Source: Pseudomonadota bacterium (GTDB taxonomy: Bacteria; Desulfobacterota; Binatia; Binatales; Binataceae). From it: 64,000 bases of DNA. The stretch lies in contig JAJPHI010000011.1 of NCBI GenBank assembly GCA_021325355.1, positions 1 through 64,000 of the forward strand. The letters run 5' to 3'. Of this stretch, positions 18,597 through 27,397 are shown piece after piece. Within the stretch, counting starts at the first letter, position 1, and the number at the start of each line of letters is the position of its first letter. A program made the translations under genes and the position numbers. The notes below the pieces were generated by a model. It ran no database searches, was not told the DNA's origin, and worked only from the letters and a program-made list of their open reading frames with translations.

Positions 18597-20000
18597 TCAT
18601 CCGTGGTCGGGCATAAACGCCCGTACATGGGCGACCCTGGCGGTCGCCGCGCTCACCAGAGCGAAGCGGCTGCGTGCCACGCCCGGCACCCAAACGATCT
18701 TATCATCCATGGCCACCACCGGCCATGTGATTCGCTGCATTCGCGGAACCTTGCGATCGACAAAGAGATCGTGCAGCTTGCGCGATCCCTTCAAGCCGAG
18801 AAGCTCGAGGCGATCGCCCGGACCGGCGCTGCGCACGATAAGCGGCGGGCGGAGGCTCGCGAGATCGAACAATGCTTCCATCGGACCGACCTGCAAGGCA
18901 TGCGGCCAGAACGAAGCCGAAAGCTGGCGCGCCTCGAAGGTGCAGTGGGCCGCCAGGACCCGGGTTGGACCATCGAGATTGAGCGCGACGGCAAAGCCGG
19001 AGGTCCTGCAGCTTCGGCTTTGAGGCTCGATCAGCGCGTAATCGTAGTCGCGGCGTAATTGCCGCCCGCCCGGTAAGGCGATAAGCGCGCTCGGCTGCCG
19101 GCCCGTACAGATACGCATCGCCGCCGCCACATGATCGCGCGTGACCGCACGCAGATCGGGCAGCTCGATGCGGATGAATTCGCGCAGCACCGCACCCCCG
19201 AGCGCGGCGGGGAGTTGCGCGAACCCGCGCAGATCGAGCCTGCGCGCATGCAGCCGGCGTTCGAGCTCGACGCGCGCGGCCTGCCGCAGATAGTCGTCCA
19301 CGGCACGCATCTCGGCGGCCAGCTCGACCAGCCGCCGCGTCAGTCCCGGCGCATAATCGCGTTCGAGCAGCGGCAGCAGGTCGCGACGGAGGCGATTACG
19401 CAGATGGCGCGGCGACCGATTGCTCGCATCCTCGATAAAGGGGGCGGCGATCGCGCGCAGATAGCCGGTAATCGCCGGCCGGCTTACCGACAGCAGTGGG
19501 CGCCACAGCTTTCCCGGCCCGCGCTCGGCCATCGCGGCGAGGCCGTGCGCTCCGCTGCCGCGCAACAGGCGCATCAGCACCGTCTCCGCCTGATCATCCG
19601 CGTGATGAGCCAGGGCGACTAAGTCGGCCTGCGCGTCGTCGGCAGCGCGCTGCAGGAAGTCGTGACGAGCAAGACGCGCGCGTTCCTCGAAATTCGGGCC
19701 GTGGGCGTCAAGGTTGGCGGCGCGGCTGACGACAAGGTCGAGTCCGAGGTTGGCGGCGAGGGTGCGCACGAACTCCTCTTCGCGATCGGCCTCGGCGCGC
19801 GCGCGATGGTTGAAGTGAGCCAGAACCAAGCGAAATCGGAGATGCCGCCGGAGTTCCGTCAGCGCGTAAGTCAGCGCCACGGAATCCGGGCCGCCGGAGA
19901 GCGCCATCAGCACCGTATCGCGGCGATCGAGTCCGACGCGCCGGGCGGCGCCGGCAACCGCTTCGCGCACCGCGGCGGTGGCCCGACCGTGCCCTGGCAT
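18597..20000 (-). CDS. tilS: tRNA(Ile)-lysidine synthase
   Basis: 467 residues. The PP-loop motif ALSGGPDSVALTYAL (about residues 33-47) marks the N-type ATP pyrophosphatase domain; LAHFNHRARAEADREEEFV and LVALAHHADDQAETVLMRLLRGSG are typical TilS segments. The C-terminal part (RSAGPGDRLELLGLKGSRKLHDLFVDRKVPR, summarised as about 385-415) is the TilS C-domain that grips tRNA. It converts C34 of tRNA-Ile(CAU) to lysidine, an essential reaction. The ATG immediately follows the stop of the preceding CbpM-like gene (TAGATG). Confidence 0.93.
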   Translation of the reverse strand: MPGHGRATAAVREAVAGAARRVGLDRRDTVLMALSGGPDSVALTYALTELRRHLRFRLVLAHFNHRARAEADREEEFVRTLAANLGLDLVVSRAANLDAHGPNFEERARLARHDFLQRAADDAQADLVALAHHADDQAETVLMRLLRGSGAHGLAAMAERGPGKLWRPLLSVSRPAITGYLRAIAAPFIEDASNRSPRHLRNRLRRDLLPLLERDYAPGLTRRLVELAAEMRAVDDYLRQAARVELERRLHARRLDLRGFAQLPAALGGAVLREFIRIELPDLRAVTRDHVAAAMRICTGRQPSALIALPGGRQLRRDYDYALIEPQSRSCRTSGFAVALNLDGPTRVLAAHCTFEARQLSASFWPHALQVGPMEALFDLASLRPPLIVRSAGPGDRLELLGLKGSRKLHDLFVDRKVPRMQRITWPVVAMDDKIVWVPGVARSRFALVSAATARVAHVRAFMPDHG

Positions 20001-20294
20001 CTACCTGCCGTCGAATTGATCGAGCAGATGGAGAATGACGTCGATACCGGGCGTATTGACCTCGAGTTCGTCAGCCAGGGTGCGGATGAGGCGCACGCGA
20101 CGCAACGCCGCCGCATCGTAGAGCGGCTCAGCGGCGTCACCGGATGCGTCATAGTCCACTGGCTCGATCCACTGTTCGCGCTCCCACAGGACGAGCTCGT
20201 GTTCGCTCACGCCGCTCAGCAGACGAAGGGCGGAGCGCCCGATAAGCATCACGTCCCGTGCCGCGGAGGTTTTGCGTCTTACGCGCCGCTTCAT
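20001..20294 (-). CDS. MerR-like chaperone modulator (CbpM-like)
   Basis: 97 residues. A basic N-terminus (KRRVRRKTSA) is followed by a MerR-type helix-turn-helix region: LRLLSGVSEHELVLWEREQWIEP, then LYDAAALRRVRLIRTLADELEVNTPGIDVILHLLDQ (described as about 55-90). The pattern NTPGIDVILHLL is typical of CbpM/MerR-like modulators paired with DnaJ or CbpA. It sits three bases after dnaJ and directly before tilS, so it probably tunes the adjacent co-chaperone or the expression of the heat-shock operon. It is too short to be a normal effector-binding MerR regulator. Confidence 0.75.
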   Translation of the reverse strand: MKRRVRRKTSAARDVMLIGRSALRLLSGVSEHELVLWEREQWIEPVDYDASGDAAEPLYDAAALRRVRLIRTLADELEVNTPGIDVILHLLDQFDGR

Positions 20295-20297
20295 CGC

Positions 20298-21407
20298 CTA
20301 TTCCCGCATCATCTCGGCGCGTGGGTCCGCCACGCCGCGCGCCTTGCGTCGGTCGGCCAGTTGCTGCATCAACTGGCGTTCGTCGTTGGTGAGGTCGGTT
20401 GGTGCCAGCACCCTGAGTTCGTAGAGCAAATCGCCGGCCGGTTCCTTGCCGCGCGCCGGCAGACCTTTGCCGCGAAGCCGCAGGACCCGTCCGCTCTGGC
20501 TGCCGGCCGGGATCTTGAGGGCGATTCTGCCGGTGGGCGTGGGCGCGGTGATCTCCGCTCCCAGCGCCGCTTCGTAATCCCATATGGGCAGCGAGCAACG
20601 CACGTCGCGACCGTCGAGGGTAAAGCCACCGCCGGGCTGCACGCGGATGGTCAGCATCAGATCCCCCGCACCGTCGGCGCCGGCAGCCTTGCCGCCCTGA
20701 CCGCGCAAACGCATCCGCGAGCCGTTGGCCATGCCGGGAGGGATGGTGACTTCGAGCGTGCGCTGAGTTCGGATCGTGCCACGGCCGGCGCATTGATCGC
20801 AGGGTTCGGCGGAATGAATGATCCGCGTATTGCCGCGCCGTTCCTGCCGCGCCCGGATACCGGTGCCGTTGCAGGTCGGGCACTCATCGTCGGCCGGGAT
20901 GGTTAGACGACGTTTGCCGCCGTTGATCGCTTCATGCAGAGAGATCTCGGCGACCGCTTCAACATCCGGAGCCTGCGCGGCGCGCCGTCCGCGGCGGGCG
21001 CCGCTTACCTCATCGAAACCCAGATCGTCGAAATGGCGCGGGCCGCCGCTGAAGCCGCCGGCAAAACCGCCGCCGAAGAAACGCGCGAAAAAGTCGCTGA
21101 AGTCACCGGCGTCGCCGGCGTAACCGCCGGCCCCGCCGCCACCACTCTGGGCATATCGGCGGAAGATGTCCTCCTGCGGCGCCCGATCCCAGTTGGCGCC
21201 GAGTTCGTCGTACTTCTTGCGTTTTTCAGGGTCGCCAAGCACCTGATACGCCTCGTTGATCTCCTTGAACCTCTTCTCGGCGTCCTTGTTGCCTGGATTA
21301 ACGTCGGGGTGAAACTTGCGGGCGAGCTTGCGATAGGCGCTCTTGATTTCCGCTTCCGAAGCCGACGGCTCGACCCCGAGCGTTTTGTAATATTCGCGAA
21401 ATTCCAT
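20298..21407 (-). CDS. dnaJ: DnaJ-type co-chaperone with a half zinc-finger
   Basis: 369 residues. The J domain (residues 4-70) has the HPD motif ([10 protein letters not shown]) and [16 protein letters not shown] Gly/Phe-rich linker follows ([16 protein letters not shown]). Only two CxxCxGxG zinc motifs are present, CPTCNGTG and CDQCAGRG, instead of the usual four of DnaJ or none of CbpA. C-terminal substrate-binding domains follow ([40 protein letters not shown]). It stimulates Hsp70 ATPase in the cytoplasm. The neighbouring CbpM-like gene suggests a CbpA-like role, so the gene symbol is approximate. An upstream gap of 120 bases to ccmD is likely to contain its own promoter. Confidence 0.9.
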   Translation of the reverse strand: MEFREYYKTLGVEPSASEAEIKSAYRKLARKFHPDVNPGNKDAEKRFKEINEAYQVLGDPEKRKKYDELGANWDRAPQEDIFRRYAQSGGGGAGGYAGDAGDFSDFFARFFGGGFAGGFSGGPRHFDDLGFDEVSGARRGRRAAQAPDVEAVAEISLHEAINGGKRRLTIPADDECPTCNGTGIRARQERRGNTRIIHSAEPCDQCAGRGTIRTQRTLEVTIPPGMANGSRMRLRGQGGKAAGADGAGDLMLTIRVQPGGGFTLDGRDVRCSLPIWDYEAALGAEITAPTPTGRIALKIPAGSQSGRVLRLRGKGLPARGKEPAGDLLYELRVLAPTDLTNDERQLMQQLADRRKARGVADPRAEMMRE

Positions 21408-21527
21408 CCGATTGTTTTATCCGTTGAACGGCTGGCGCGGCCGCCGCCCAACCTCCGGTCGCCTTACCGTCTCCTGATAAGAGAACATGCGCATCACCGG
21501 CGCTCGCTGCAACATCGCCGTGCCCAT

Positions 21528-21710
21528 CTAGGACGAAGCGGCGTCGCGCGGCCGACGGGCGACGGTTTCGTCGAGGCGGGCAAGCCGCGCTTCGGCGGCG
21601 CGAATCCGGTTGCGCAGCCGGGCCTGGCGGCTCTGGAGAAAAATGACATAAAGCGCGATGAGCACGAAGATAATGCTGTAGGCGGCTAACAGGTAGGGAA
21701 AGTGTTCCAA
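21528..21710 (-). CDS. ccmD: haem exporter protein CcmD
   Basis: 60 residues: one N-terminal membrane helix (LLAAYSIIFVLIALYVIFL) followed by a basic, coiled-coil-like tail (RQARLRNRIRAAEARLARLDE). Size, topology and position just after ccmC (one base between stop and start) identify CcmD, the small subunit that releases holo-CcmE from the CcmABC haem exporter. Sequence conservation in this family is weak, so context carries the call. Confidence 0.8.
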   Translation of the reverse strand: MEHFPYLLAAYSIIFVLIALYVIFLQSRQARLRNRIRAAEARLARLDETVARRPRDAASS

Positions 21711-21711
21711 G

Positions 21712-22416
21712 CTAATCCTCCAGCGCGGCCTCGGCGAGCGCGATGTTGCGCATCAGCGTCTGCAGCCGGTCAGCATCGCGCAGCATCGCCATCCTGAGCG
21801 TCAGGAACCACACCAGCAGCGCGGTAAAGGCCGCCAGTGATACCAGCAGAGTTATCACCATGCGCGGGTCCTCGAGACCGTGAGTACCTTCGCGAGTGAC
21901 GATCACTGCCGGATGGATGGTGCGCCAGAGACGGACCGAGACGATAATCACGGGAACGTCAGCGGCGGCGACGATACCGAAGACCGCGGCGAAACGCGCG
22001 ATTTGCGGCGTGGGTTCGCTCAGCGCCCGCAGCAACAAATAGCCGCCGTAGAGCATCCACAGAATCAAGGTCGTGGTCAGGCGCGAATCCCACGTCCACC
22101 AGGTGCCCCAGATGGGTTTGGCCCAGATCGAGCCGGTGATCAGCACGAGCGTGCAAAACAACATCCCGGTTTCCGCTGCCGCATAGGCGAGGTCATCGAA
22201 GACCGTCTGCCCCAGCCACAGGAAGAAAATTCCACCGACGGCGACCAGAGCAAAGGCGGCGAAAGCGACCCAGGCGCAGGCGACGTGAAAATAGAAGATG
22301 CGCTGGACGAGACCCTGCTCGGCCTCATTCGGCACCCACGCGAAGACCATGAAGATAGCCGTCAGCATCAGGAGGACGGTAAGCAGACGGCCAAGCACCG
22401 ACAGTGAACGCGCCAT
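21712..22416 (-). CDS. ccmC: haem exporter protein CcmC
   Basis: 234 residues with six membrane helices. The periplasmic tryptophan-rich loop WGTWWTWDSRLTTTLILW (about residues 122-139) is the WWD signature, and conserved His residues flank it (FYFHVACAWVAF near 43 and RTIHPAV near 185). CcmC presents haem to CcmE in the periplasm. The order in this operon is ccmE-F-H-I-A-B-C-D reading along the minus strand. Confidence 0.93.
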   Translation of the reverse strand: MARSLSVLGRLLTVLLMLTAIFMVFAWVPNEAEQGLVQRIFYFHVACAWVAFAAFALVAVGGIFFLWLGQTVFDDLAYAAAETGMLFCTLVLITGSIWAKPIWGTWWTWDSRLTTTLILWMLYGGYLLLRALSEPTPQIARFAAVFGIVAAADVPVIIVSVRLWRTIHPAVIVTREGTHGLEDPRMVITLLVSLAAFTALLVWFLTLRMAMLRDADRLQTLMRNIALAEAALED

Positions 22417-22425
22417 CAGAGAGTC

Positions 22426-23100
22426 TCAGCCTTCGGTAACCACGCTTTCGAACAGCATATAGCCGGCACTCGTAAAGAGTACGTCAAAAGCGACGAGGAT
22501 TTTGAACCAGATGAGGCGATCGGCGAGCGGCGCGCCGGCCAACGCCAAAGCGCTCGCCTTGACCCCCGCGATAAGCGCGGGAACGAACAGCGGCACGGCG
22601 AGAAGCGGCAGGAGCAGGGCGCCGGCGCGGAGCCGACCGGCGATGCCGGCGAGCAGGGTGGTCAGGGCGGCGAAGCCGATGATCCCGAGCGCCAGCGGCA
22701 GCGCCATCGCGGCCAGTCGCCGATCGAAATCAAGATTGAAGAAGAGCACCAGGATAATTACCGCGACGGTCTGCCCCACCGCGATAAAGACCAGATCGGC
22801 GGTCATCTTGGCAAAGAACAGCAGCGCGCGATCCAGCGGACTGACCAGCAGCGCGCGCAGGCATCCGTTCTCGCGTTCGGCGGCGAGCGCCTGCGTGGCT
22901 CCGGCGGTGCCGGCAAAAATCATCGCCACCCATAGAGCGCCGGCGGCGGTCGCGGCGTCCTGTGCGCCGCCGACTGGATTAAACGCAAAGACGATCGCCA
23001 CCAGGATCAAGATGGAGAGACCAATCAACGTCAGCACGGTTTCGCCCGCGCGCAGTTCGAGCCGCAGATCCTTGCGCAGCAGGGCCCCGAATGCGCCCAT
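22426..23100 (-). CDS. ccmB: haem exporter permease CcmB
   Basis: 224 residues, six predicted membrane helices, beginning with the short amphipathic LLRKDLRLELRAGETV typical of CcmB. The loop GTAGATQALAAERENGCLRALLVSPLDR (about residues 60-87) carries the conserved family stretch. CcmB is the permease partner of CcmA in the CcmABCD complex that powers release of haem-loaded CcmE. It starts two bases after ccmA stops. Confidence 0.92.
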   Translation of the reverse strand: MGAFGALLRKDLRLELRAGETVLTLIGLSILILVAIVFAFNPVGGAQDAATAAGALWVAMIFAGTAGATQALAAERENGCLRALLVSPLDRALLFFAKMTADLVFIAVGQTVAVIILVLFFNLDFDRRLAAMALPLALGIIGFAALTTLLAGIAGRLRAGALLLPLLAVPLFVPALIAGVKASALALAGAPLADRLIWFKILVAFDVLFTSAGYMLFESVVTEG

Positions 23101-23102
23101 CG

Positions 23103-23822
23103 CTAGGCGGCCCCGAAGCTGACCCGGGCGCCGGCGGGGTCGACCACGAGGGCGCGAGCATGTGGTCGGGTGTCGGGAGCGATCAGTCTGCCCCGATGCA
23201 ATTCACGAAAGTCCGGGGCGAGTCCCGCCGGCGCGGTGGCCTGATGCGCCGTCAGCACGACGGCCGCGCCGCGAGCGAGCGCCCGGTTCAGCAGCGCGAC
23301 GGCCAGCTCGACGCCTTCGGCGTCAAGCGCCGTGAAGGGTTCGTCGATCAGGAGGATCTGCGGATCGGGCAGCATCAGGCGCGCCCACGCCAGCCGCTGT
23401 TCCATCCCGCGCGAGAGGCTGCGCACGAGTTCATTGGCGGCGGCGGCGAGACCGACCCGCGCGAGCCAGTCTGCGATGAGGGGGCGGGGGCGCGAGATGT
23501 CGTAAAGCCGCGCGAAGAACTCGAGGTTTTCCCGGGCGGTCAGGTTCGCATAGAGGAAGCTCTGATGGGTCAGCAGGCCAAGCTGACGACGCTTTGCGGG
23601 TTCCAGGCGATAGGCCGCCTCGCCGAACAACAGCGCCACGCCCGCCGTCGGTCTGAGCAGACCTGCCAACAGGCCGAGGAGGGTCGATTTCCCGGCGCCG
23701 TTGCGTCCGTGAATCAGCAGCGCGCGGCCCGCTCCGACCGACAGGTCAATCTGACGAAGTATCGGCTCGGTGCCGAAACTTTTGCCAAGACCGTCGGTTG
23801 CGATAAGCGGCGCGGAACTCAC
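23103..23822 (-). CDS. ccmA: haem exporter ATP-binding protein CcmA
   Basis: 239 residues. ABC ATPase motifs are complete: Walker A HGRNGAGKSTLLGLLAGL near residue 40, signature LSRGMEQRLAWARL near 140, Walker B ILLIDEPFTALD near 160 and a switch histidine in VLTAHQA. Its short size and place before ccmB identify CcmA. The start overlaps the stop of the ccmI-like gene by four bases. Confidence 0.93.
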   Translation of the reverse strand: MSSAPLIATDGLGKSFGTEPILRQIDLSVGAGRALLIHGRNGAGKSTLLGLLAGLLRPTAGVALLFGEAAYRLEPAKRRQLGLLTHQSFLYANLTARENLEFFARLYDISRPRPLIADWLARVGLAAAANELVRSLSRGMEQRLAWARLMLPDPQILLIDEPFTALDAEGVELAVALLNRALARGAAVVLTAHQATAPAGLAPDFRELHRGRLIAPDTRPHARALVVDPAGARVSFGAA

Positions 23823-24127
23823 GACTGCCCTGAAGGCGCGGCGGCGTTTGGCTGTGCGAAACGGGCCAGCGCGGCCATCGCGGTCAATGCGCGGGTCTCG
23901 AAGCGATGGCGCAGCATCTGATATTCGCTGTCGCTGATTTTGCCCATCGCGTGGTCGAAATCGATTTCGCGGATAGCGGCCAGCGCCAGGCGATGCTCAT
24001 GTTCGAGTTGGGCGATCTCGGCCTCGCGACTGCGGCTTTGCGGGCGGATGGCAAAACCCTCGGCCAGTGGCGCGGCCACGAACAGCGCCACGGCAATCAT
24101 CAGCATCAGCGCCGCGATCCAAACCAT
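23819..24127 (-). CDS. short CcmI-like cytochrome c biogenesis protein
   Basis: 102 residues. One N-terminal membrane helix (WIAALMLMIAVALFVAAPLAEGF) is followed by a soluble region with EIAQLEHEHRLALAAIREIDFDHAMGKISDSEYQMLRHRFE (about residues 35-75), resembling the N-terminal CcmI/CycH region found just after the first helix. The TPR domain of full CcmI is absent. Placement between ccmH and ccmA with 3- and 4-base junctions makes a role in apocytochrome handling likely (inference). Confidence 0.7.
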   Translation of the reverse strand: MVWIAALMLMIAVALFVAAPLAEGFAIRPQSRSREAEIAQLEHEHRLALAAIREIDFDHAMGKISDSEYQMLRHRFETRALTAMAALARFAQPNAAAPSGQS

Positions 24128-24130
24128 GGT

Positions 24131-24625
24131 CTAAGCGTCTTTGCGCACTTCGTCGTCGAGCCGACGCCTCAGTGCGGCATCAAAATTCTGCTCGTCCAGC
24201 CGAGCGGGCAGGGATGGTTGACCGCTGGTCCATCGTGAGAACACCATCACCAGCAAAGCTCCGCCGATGGCAATCACGCCGAAGGGAGTTATCCAGGCGA
24301 GCAGATTGAAGCCGCTCGTGGTCGGGGCCGAAAGGATTTTTTCGCCGTATTTGACGCGGAAAGCCTCGATAATCTGTTCGCGGCTCCGTCCTTGCGCGAT
24401 CATTTTCTCGATCTGGTCGCGCACCGGCACCGAGAACTCGCACTGCGGATGGTTGCAGTTGGCGACCGTCAACCCGCATCCGCATTGGCAGGTCAGACCT
24501 TCCGCCACCGAATCCACGCTGGGCTTGACCGCGGCGCGGGCGTAGTAGGCGCCGCCCAGCGCGAGCGCGAACAGGAGGAGCGCGCCAGGCGCGCGGAACC
24601 GCCGAGATGACGATGCGGGAGGCAT
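24131..24625 (-). CDS. ccmH: cytochrome c maturation thiol protein CcmH
   Basis: 164 residues: an N-terminal signal/anchor helix (APGALLLFALALGG), a periplasmic domain and a C-terminal helix (LLAWITPFGVIAIGGALLVMVF). The thiol motif is LTCQCGCGLTVANCNHPQC rather than the enterobacterial LRCxxCQN. Extra Cys residues of this kind are seen in environmental and deltaproteobacterial homologues. The helical segment IEKMIAQGRSREQIIEAFRVKYGEKIL is typical. CcmH reduces the apocytochrome CxxCH cysteines before ligation. The ATG at 24625 lies four bases after the ccmF stop, with GGAGGCGAG upstream; longer frames would run into ccmF. Confidence 0.88.
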   Translation of the reverse strand: MPPASSSRRFRAPGALLLFALALGGAYYARAAVKPSVDSVAEGLTCQCGCGLTVANCNHPQCEFSVPVRDQIEKMIAQGRSREQIIEAFRVKYGEKILSAPTTSGFNLLAWITPFGVIAIGGALLVMVFSRWTSGQPSLPARLDEQNFDAALRRRLDDEVRKDA

Positions 24626-24629
24626 CGAT

Positions 24630-26645
24630 TCACTCGCCTCCGGGCGCCATCTGCGCTTCGAGAGCAGCCTCATCGCCGGCGCGCACCACGGCGGCGATAG
24701 CTGCGCGTTCACGTACGTTGGGCCACATCACGATTACGGTACCCAGCGCCATGATAAGACCGCCGGCCCAGAGCCAAAAGACCAGCGGCGTCAGAAAGAC
24801 CTGAAAGGTCGCCTGGCCGGTGGCTTCATCCACCCCGGCAAAGACGACATAGAGATCGTGAAGCGGGGTTGAGCGCAGCGCGACCACGGTCGCCGGCTGC
24901 TGCTGGCGGGCATAGAACAGTTTGGCCGGCAGCATCACCGCGAGCGGCCGCCCGTCGCGCATCACCTCGATTCGGGCCTGCAGACTTTCCACGTGGGGGT
25001 CCATCGAGCTGCGCGTGCCGAGGTACACCAGCTCGTACGGGCCGACGTCGATACTGTCGCCCTGGCGGACGGAGCGTTTGACCTCGAGGCGGAAGAAGGA
25101 AGAGGCAACGATCCCGACGAAGGCGAGGACCACGCCCAGATGGATGACGTAACCGCCATAGCGGCGATTGTTCTTGGCCACGAGATTGACCATCGCGCGG
25201 GCCGAGCTTTCGCCGACCAGATGGCGGCGCGCGGTGACGCCATGGCGGAACTCGGCGAGGATCGTGCCGAGGACAAAGGCGGCGAGCGAGAACGCCGTCA
25301 GCACATACCACTGATGTAATCCCGCCAGCGCGACGCAGAGACCGGTCCCGAGACCGATTAGCAACGGCGCGGCGAAGGTTCTAAGCAGATTGCGCGCGGT
25401 TGAGCGGCGCCACGCGATAAGCGGTCCCACACCCATCAGGAAGATCAGGAGCAGCGCCAGCGGGCCGTTGACTTTATCGAAGAACGGCGGGCCGACGGTG
25501 ATCTTGACCCCGCGCACGGCCTCGGAAATCACCGGAAAGATCGTGCCCCAGAAGACCGCGAACGCGATTCCGACCAGCACCAGATTGTTAAAGAGGAAGG
25601 CCGCCTCGCGCGACAGATAGGACTCGAACTCGGCCGGCGTGCGCAGCATCTTGAGCCGGCCGACGAGCAGTGCCGTATAGGCGCTCGCCACGATCGCGAG
25701 GAAGGTCAGGAAGTAAGGTCCGAGGCCTGACTGGGTGAACGAATGCACCGAGGAGATAACGCCGCTGCGCGTGAGGAAGGTGCCGAAGAGCGTCAGTTCG
25801 AAGGCGAGACCGATCAGCGCGAGGTTCCACACCTTGAGCATGTCCTTGCGCTCCTGGATCATGACCGAATGGAGGTAGGCGGTCATCACCAGCCAGGGCA
25901 TGAAGGCGGCGTTTTCGACCGGATCCCAGGCCCAATAACCGCCCCATCCGAGGACCTCGTAGGCCCAGCGCGCGCCGAACAGATTGCCGAGCGTTAGAAA
26001 GAACCACGAAAAGATTGCCCAGCGCCGTGTCGTGCGAATCCAGCTATCGTCGAGTTTGCCGGTAATCAGGGCGGCGGCGCCGAAGGCGAACGGGACACTC
26101 GCGCTGACGTAACCCGTATACAGCGACGGCGGATGGATGGCCATCCAGTAGTTCTGCAGCAACGGATTGAGGTCCTGCCCGTCGCCCGGCACGCGCGCGA
26201 CGAGATCAAACGGCCGCGTGACGAAGTTCAGCATCCCGAGAAAGAAGATCGCGAGCACGGCCAGGACGGCGAGCGCGTATGGCGTGATTTCCGGGTTGCG
26301 GCGGCGGTTCTGCCAGGCCACGATCGAGCTGAAGACCGACAGCAGCCAGGTCCATAGCAGCAGCGAGCCCTGCTGGCCTCCCCAGAGCGCGGTGAACTTG
26401 TAAATCGGCGGCAGCGTGAGGCTGCTGTAGGAAGCGACGTAATGGAGGGTGAAGTCGCTGTGCAGCAGGCTTGACCAGAGGACCACGATCGCGACGGTGA
26501 TCATCGCGGACATGGCCCATAGGGCGTGCCGTCCGCTGACTACCAGCGCCGAAAGCCGGCGGCGCGCGCCGATCACATTCGCGAGGACGGAATAGAATGC
26601 GAGCAACAGCGCGAAGGCGAGTGCAAATGGACCAATGAGTGGCAT
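24630..26645 (-). CDS. ccmF: cytochrome c haem lyase CcmF
   Basis: 671 residues with about 14 membrane helices. The tryptophan-rich haem motif WGGYWAWDPVENAAFMPWL (about residues 236-254) is diagnostic, preceded by HPPSLYTGYVSASVPFAFG. The protein joins haem carried by CcmE to apocytochromes in the periplasm. The start codon overlaps the ccmE stop (TGATG), which fixes the ATG at 26645 rather than the 12-residue longer frame. Confidence 0.95.
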   Translation of the reverse strand: MPLIGPFALAFALLLAFYSVLANVIGARRRLSALVVSGRHALWAMSAMITVAIVVLWSSLLHSDFTLHYVASYSSLTLPPIYKFTALWGGQQGSLLLWTWLLSVFSSIVAWQNRRRNPEITPYALAVLAVLAIFFLGMLNFVTRPFDLVARVPGDGQDLNPLLQNYWMAIHPPSLYTGYVSASVPFAFGAAALITGKLDDSWIRTTRRWAIFSWFFLTLGNLFGARWAYEVLGWGGYWAWDPVENAAFMPWLVMTAYLHSVMIQERKDMLKVWNLALIGLAFELTLFGTFLTRSGVISSVHSFTQSGLGPYFLTFLAIVASAYTALLVGRLKMLRTPAEFESYLSREAAFLFNNLVLVGIAFAVFWGTIFPVISEAVRGVKITVGPPFFDKVNGPLALLLIFLMGVGPLIAWRRSTARNLLRTFAAPLLIGLGTGLCVALAGLHQWYVLTAFSLAAFVLGTILAEFRHGVTARRHLVGESSARAMVNLVAKNNRRYGGYVIHLGVVLAFVGIVASSFFRLEVKRSVRQGDSIDVGPYELVYLGTRSSMDPHVESLQARIEVMRDGRPLAVMLPAKLFYARQQQPATVVALRSTPLHDLYVVFAGVDEATGQATFQVFLTPLVFWLWAGGLIMALGTVIVMWPNVRERAAIAAVVRAGDEAALEAQMAPGGE

Positions 26646-27094
26646 CAGCTCGTTTTCTCGGGTGAGTATTTGGAAGGGCAACTGGTAAGGACCTGGCGCG
26701 CTTCGATCGTGCCATCGGCGCCGAGACGGCCCTCGACGATTACGTCGCGTCCGACCGCGAACATATCGGGCTTGGGTTGGCCGCGCGCGATTACGCGAAA
26801 CGACGCCGGCGCGACATCGTTGATCGCGACCTTTTGCACACCCGTCTGGGTTGCTTGCGGCGGCTGCACGATTGAAAACGCGAGCGTCAGGCTGGCGGCA
26901 TCCCAGGTGATATTGCCGGGAGCGACGCGTCCGGCAACTCGCACCATCTGGCCGGCGAGCTCGGTCCGGCGCTGCTGAGCCTCATTGACCGTCAGGTAAT
27001 ATTCCGAGGTGGTGCGGACGGCGGCGACGATCAGGTAAGCGATCGCTGCGGTCATCAGCGCAACGCCGACTACGAATTTATATTTTTTGTTCAT
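26645..27094 (-). CDS. ccmE: periplasmic haem chaperone CcmE, cysteine type
   Basis: 149 residues. An N-terminal anchor (YKFVVGVALMTAAIAYLIVAAV) is followed by the OB-fold domain with YYLTVNEAQQRRTELAGQMVRVAGRV. The haem-attachment segment reads LTSCPSKYSP at residues 136-145. Cys139 and Tyr143 form the CxxxY motif in place of the usual HxxxY. Cys-type CcmE is known from deltaproteobacteria and archaea. It receives haem from CcmABCD and passes it to CcmF. It begins the ccm operon, with the ATG at 27094 preceded by GGGG; the longer frame upstream has no signal-like features. Confidence 0.92.
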   Translation of the reverse strand: MNKKYKFVVGVALMTAAIAYLIVAAVRTTSEYYLTVNEAQQRRTELAGQMVRVAGRVAPGNITWDAASLTLAFSIVQPPQATQTGVQKVAINDVAPASFRVIARGQPKPDMFAVGRDVIVEGRLGADGTIEARQVLTSCPSKYSPEKTS

Positions 27095-27397
27095 CCCCGA
27101 CTTCCGCAGGACAGTCTTCGCGTTGCCTCCCGTGCCTATTCTCGACTGCGCCGCCCCGATGGGCAAGCCGTGGCGCTCGACCAGCCTTCAGCCGAGGCGA
27201 GATTCGAGAGAGGATTCGATTGCGCCTTGTTTCCGCGCATGTTCTATGATGTTCCGCGCATTTGCCAAATAGGACAAGCAAAAACGCAATTAAAGGAGTT
27301 GAATAAGCTTACAAGTTTAGCTAATAGTGTTTGCCGCAAGGTAGCACTACGCTCTCAGGTGGCGAATACACGGTCGCACCAAAGGGGGCGGTTCGAC
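27095..27397. promoter_or_regulatory. divergent regulatory region between ccmE and the beta-helix gene
   Basis: 303 bases, noticeably more AT-rich than the surroundings between about 27250 and 27340. It contains two copies of TTCCGCGCAT around 27230-27262, an AAAGGAG not followed by a usable start (27292-27298), and a hairpin at 27358-27380 (GGT-GCGA stem pairing with TCGC-ACC, one bulged G). This hairpin sits just before the AAGGGGG ribosome site of the downstream gene. Promoters for both flanking genes should be here; no strong consensus pair was found. Confidence 0.4.

Noticed and set aside
27290-27397. Possible glycine or c-di-GMP riboswitch before the beta-helix gene (CTCTCAGG and GCAAGG fragments)
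   Set aside because: Short matches only; the paired elements and conserved cores of those aptamers are missing.
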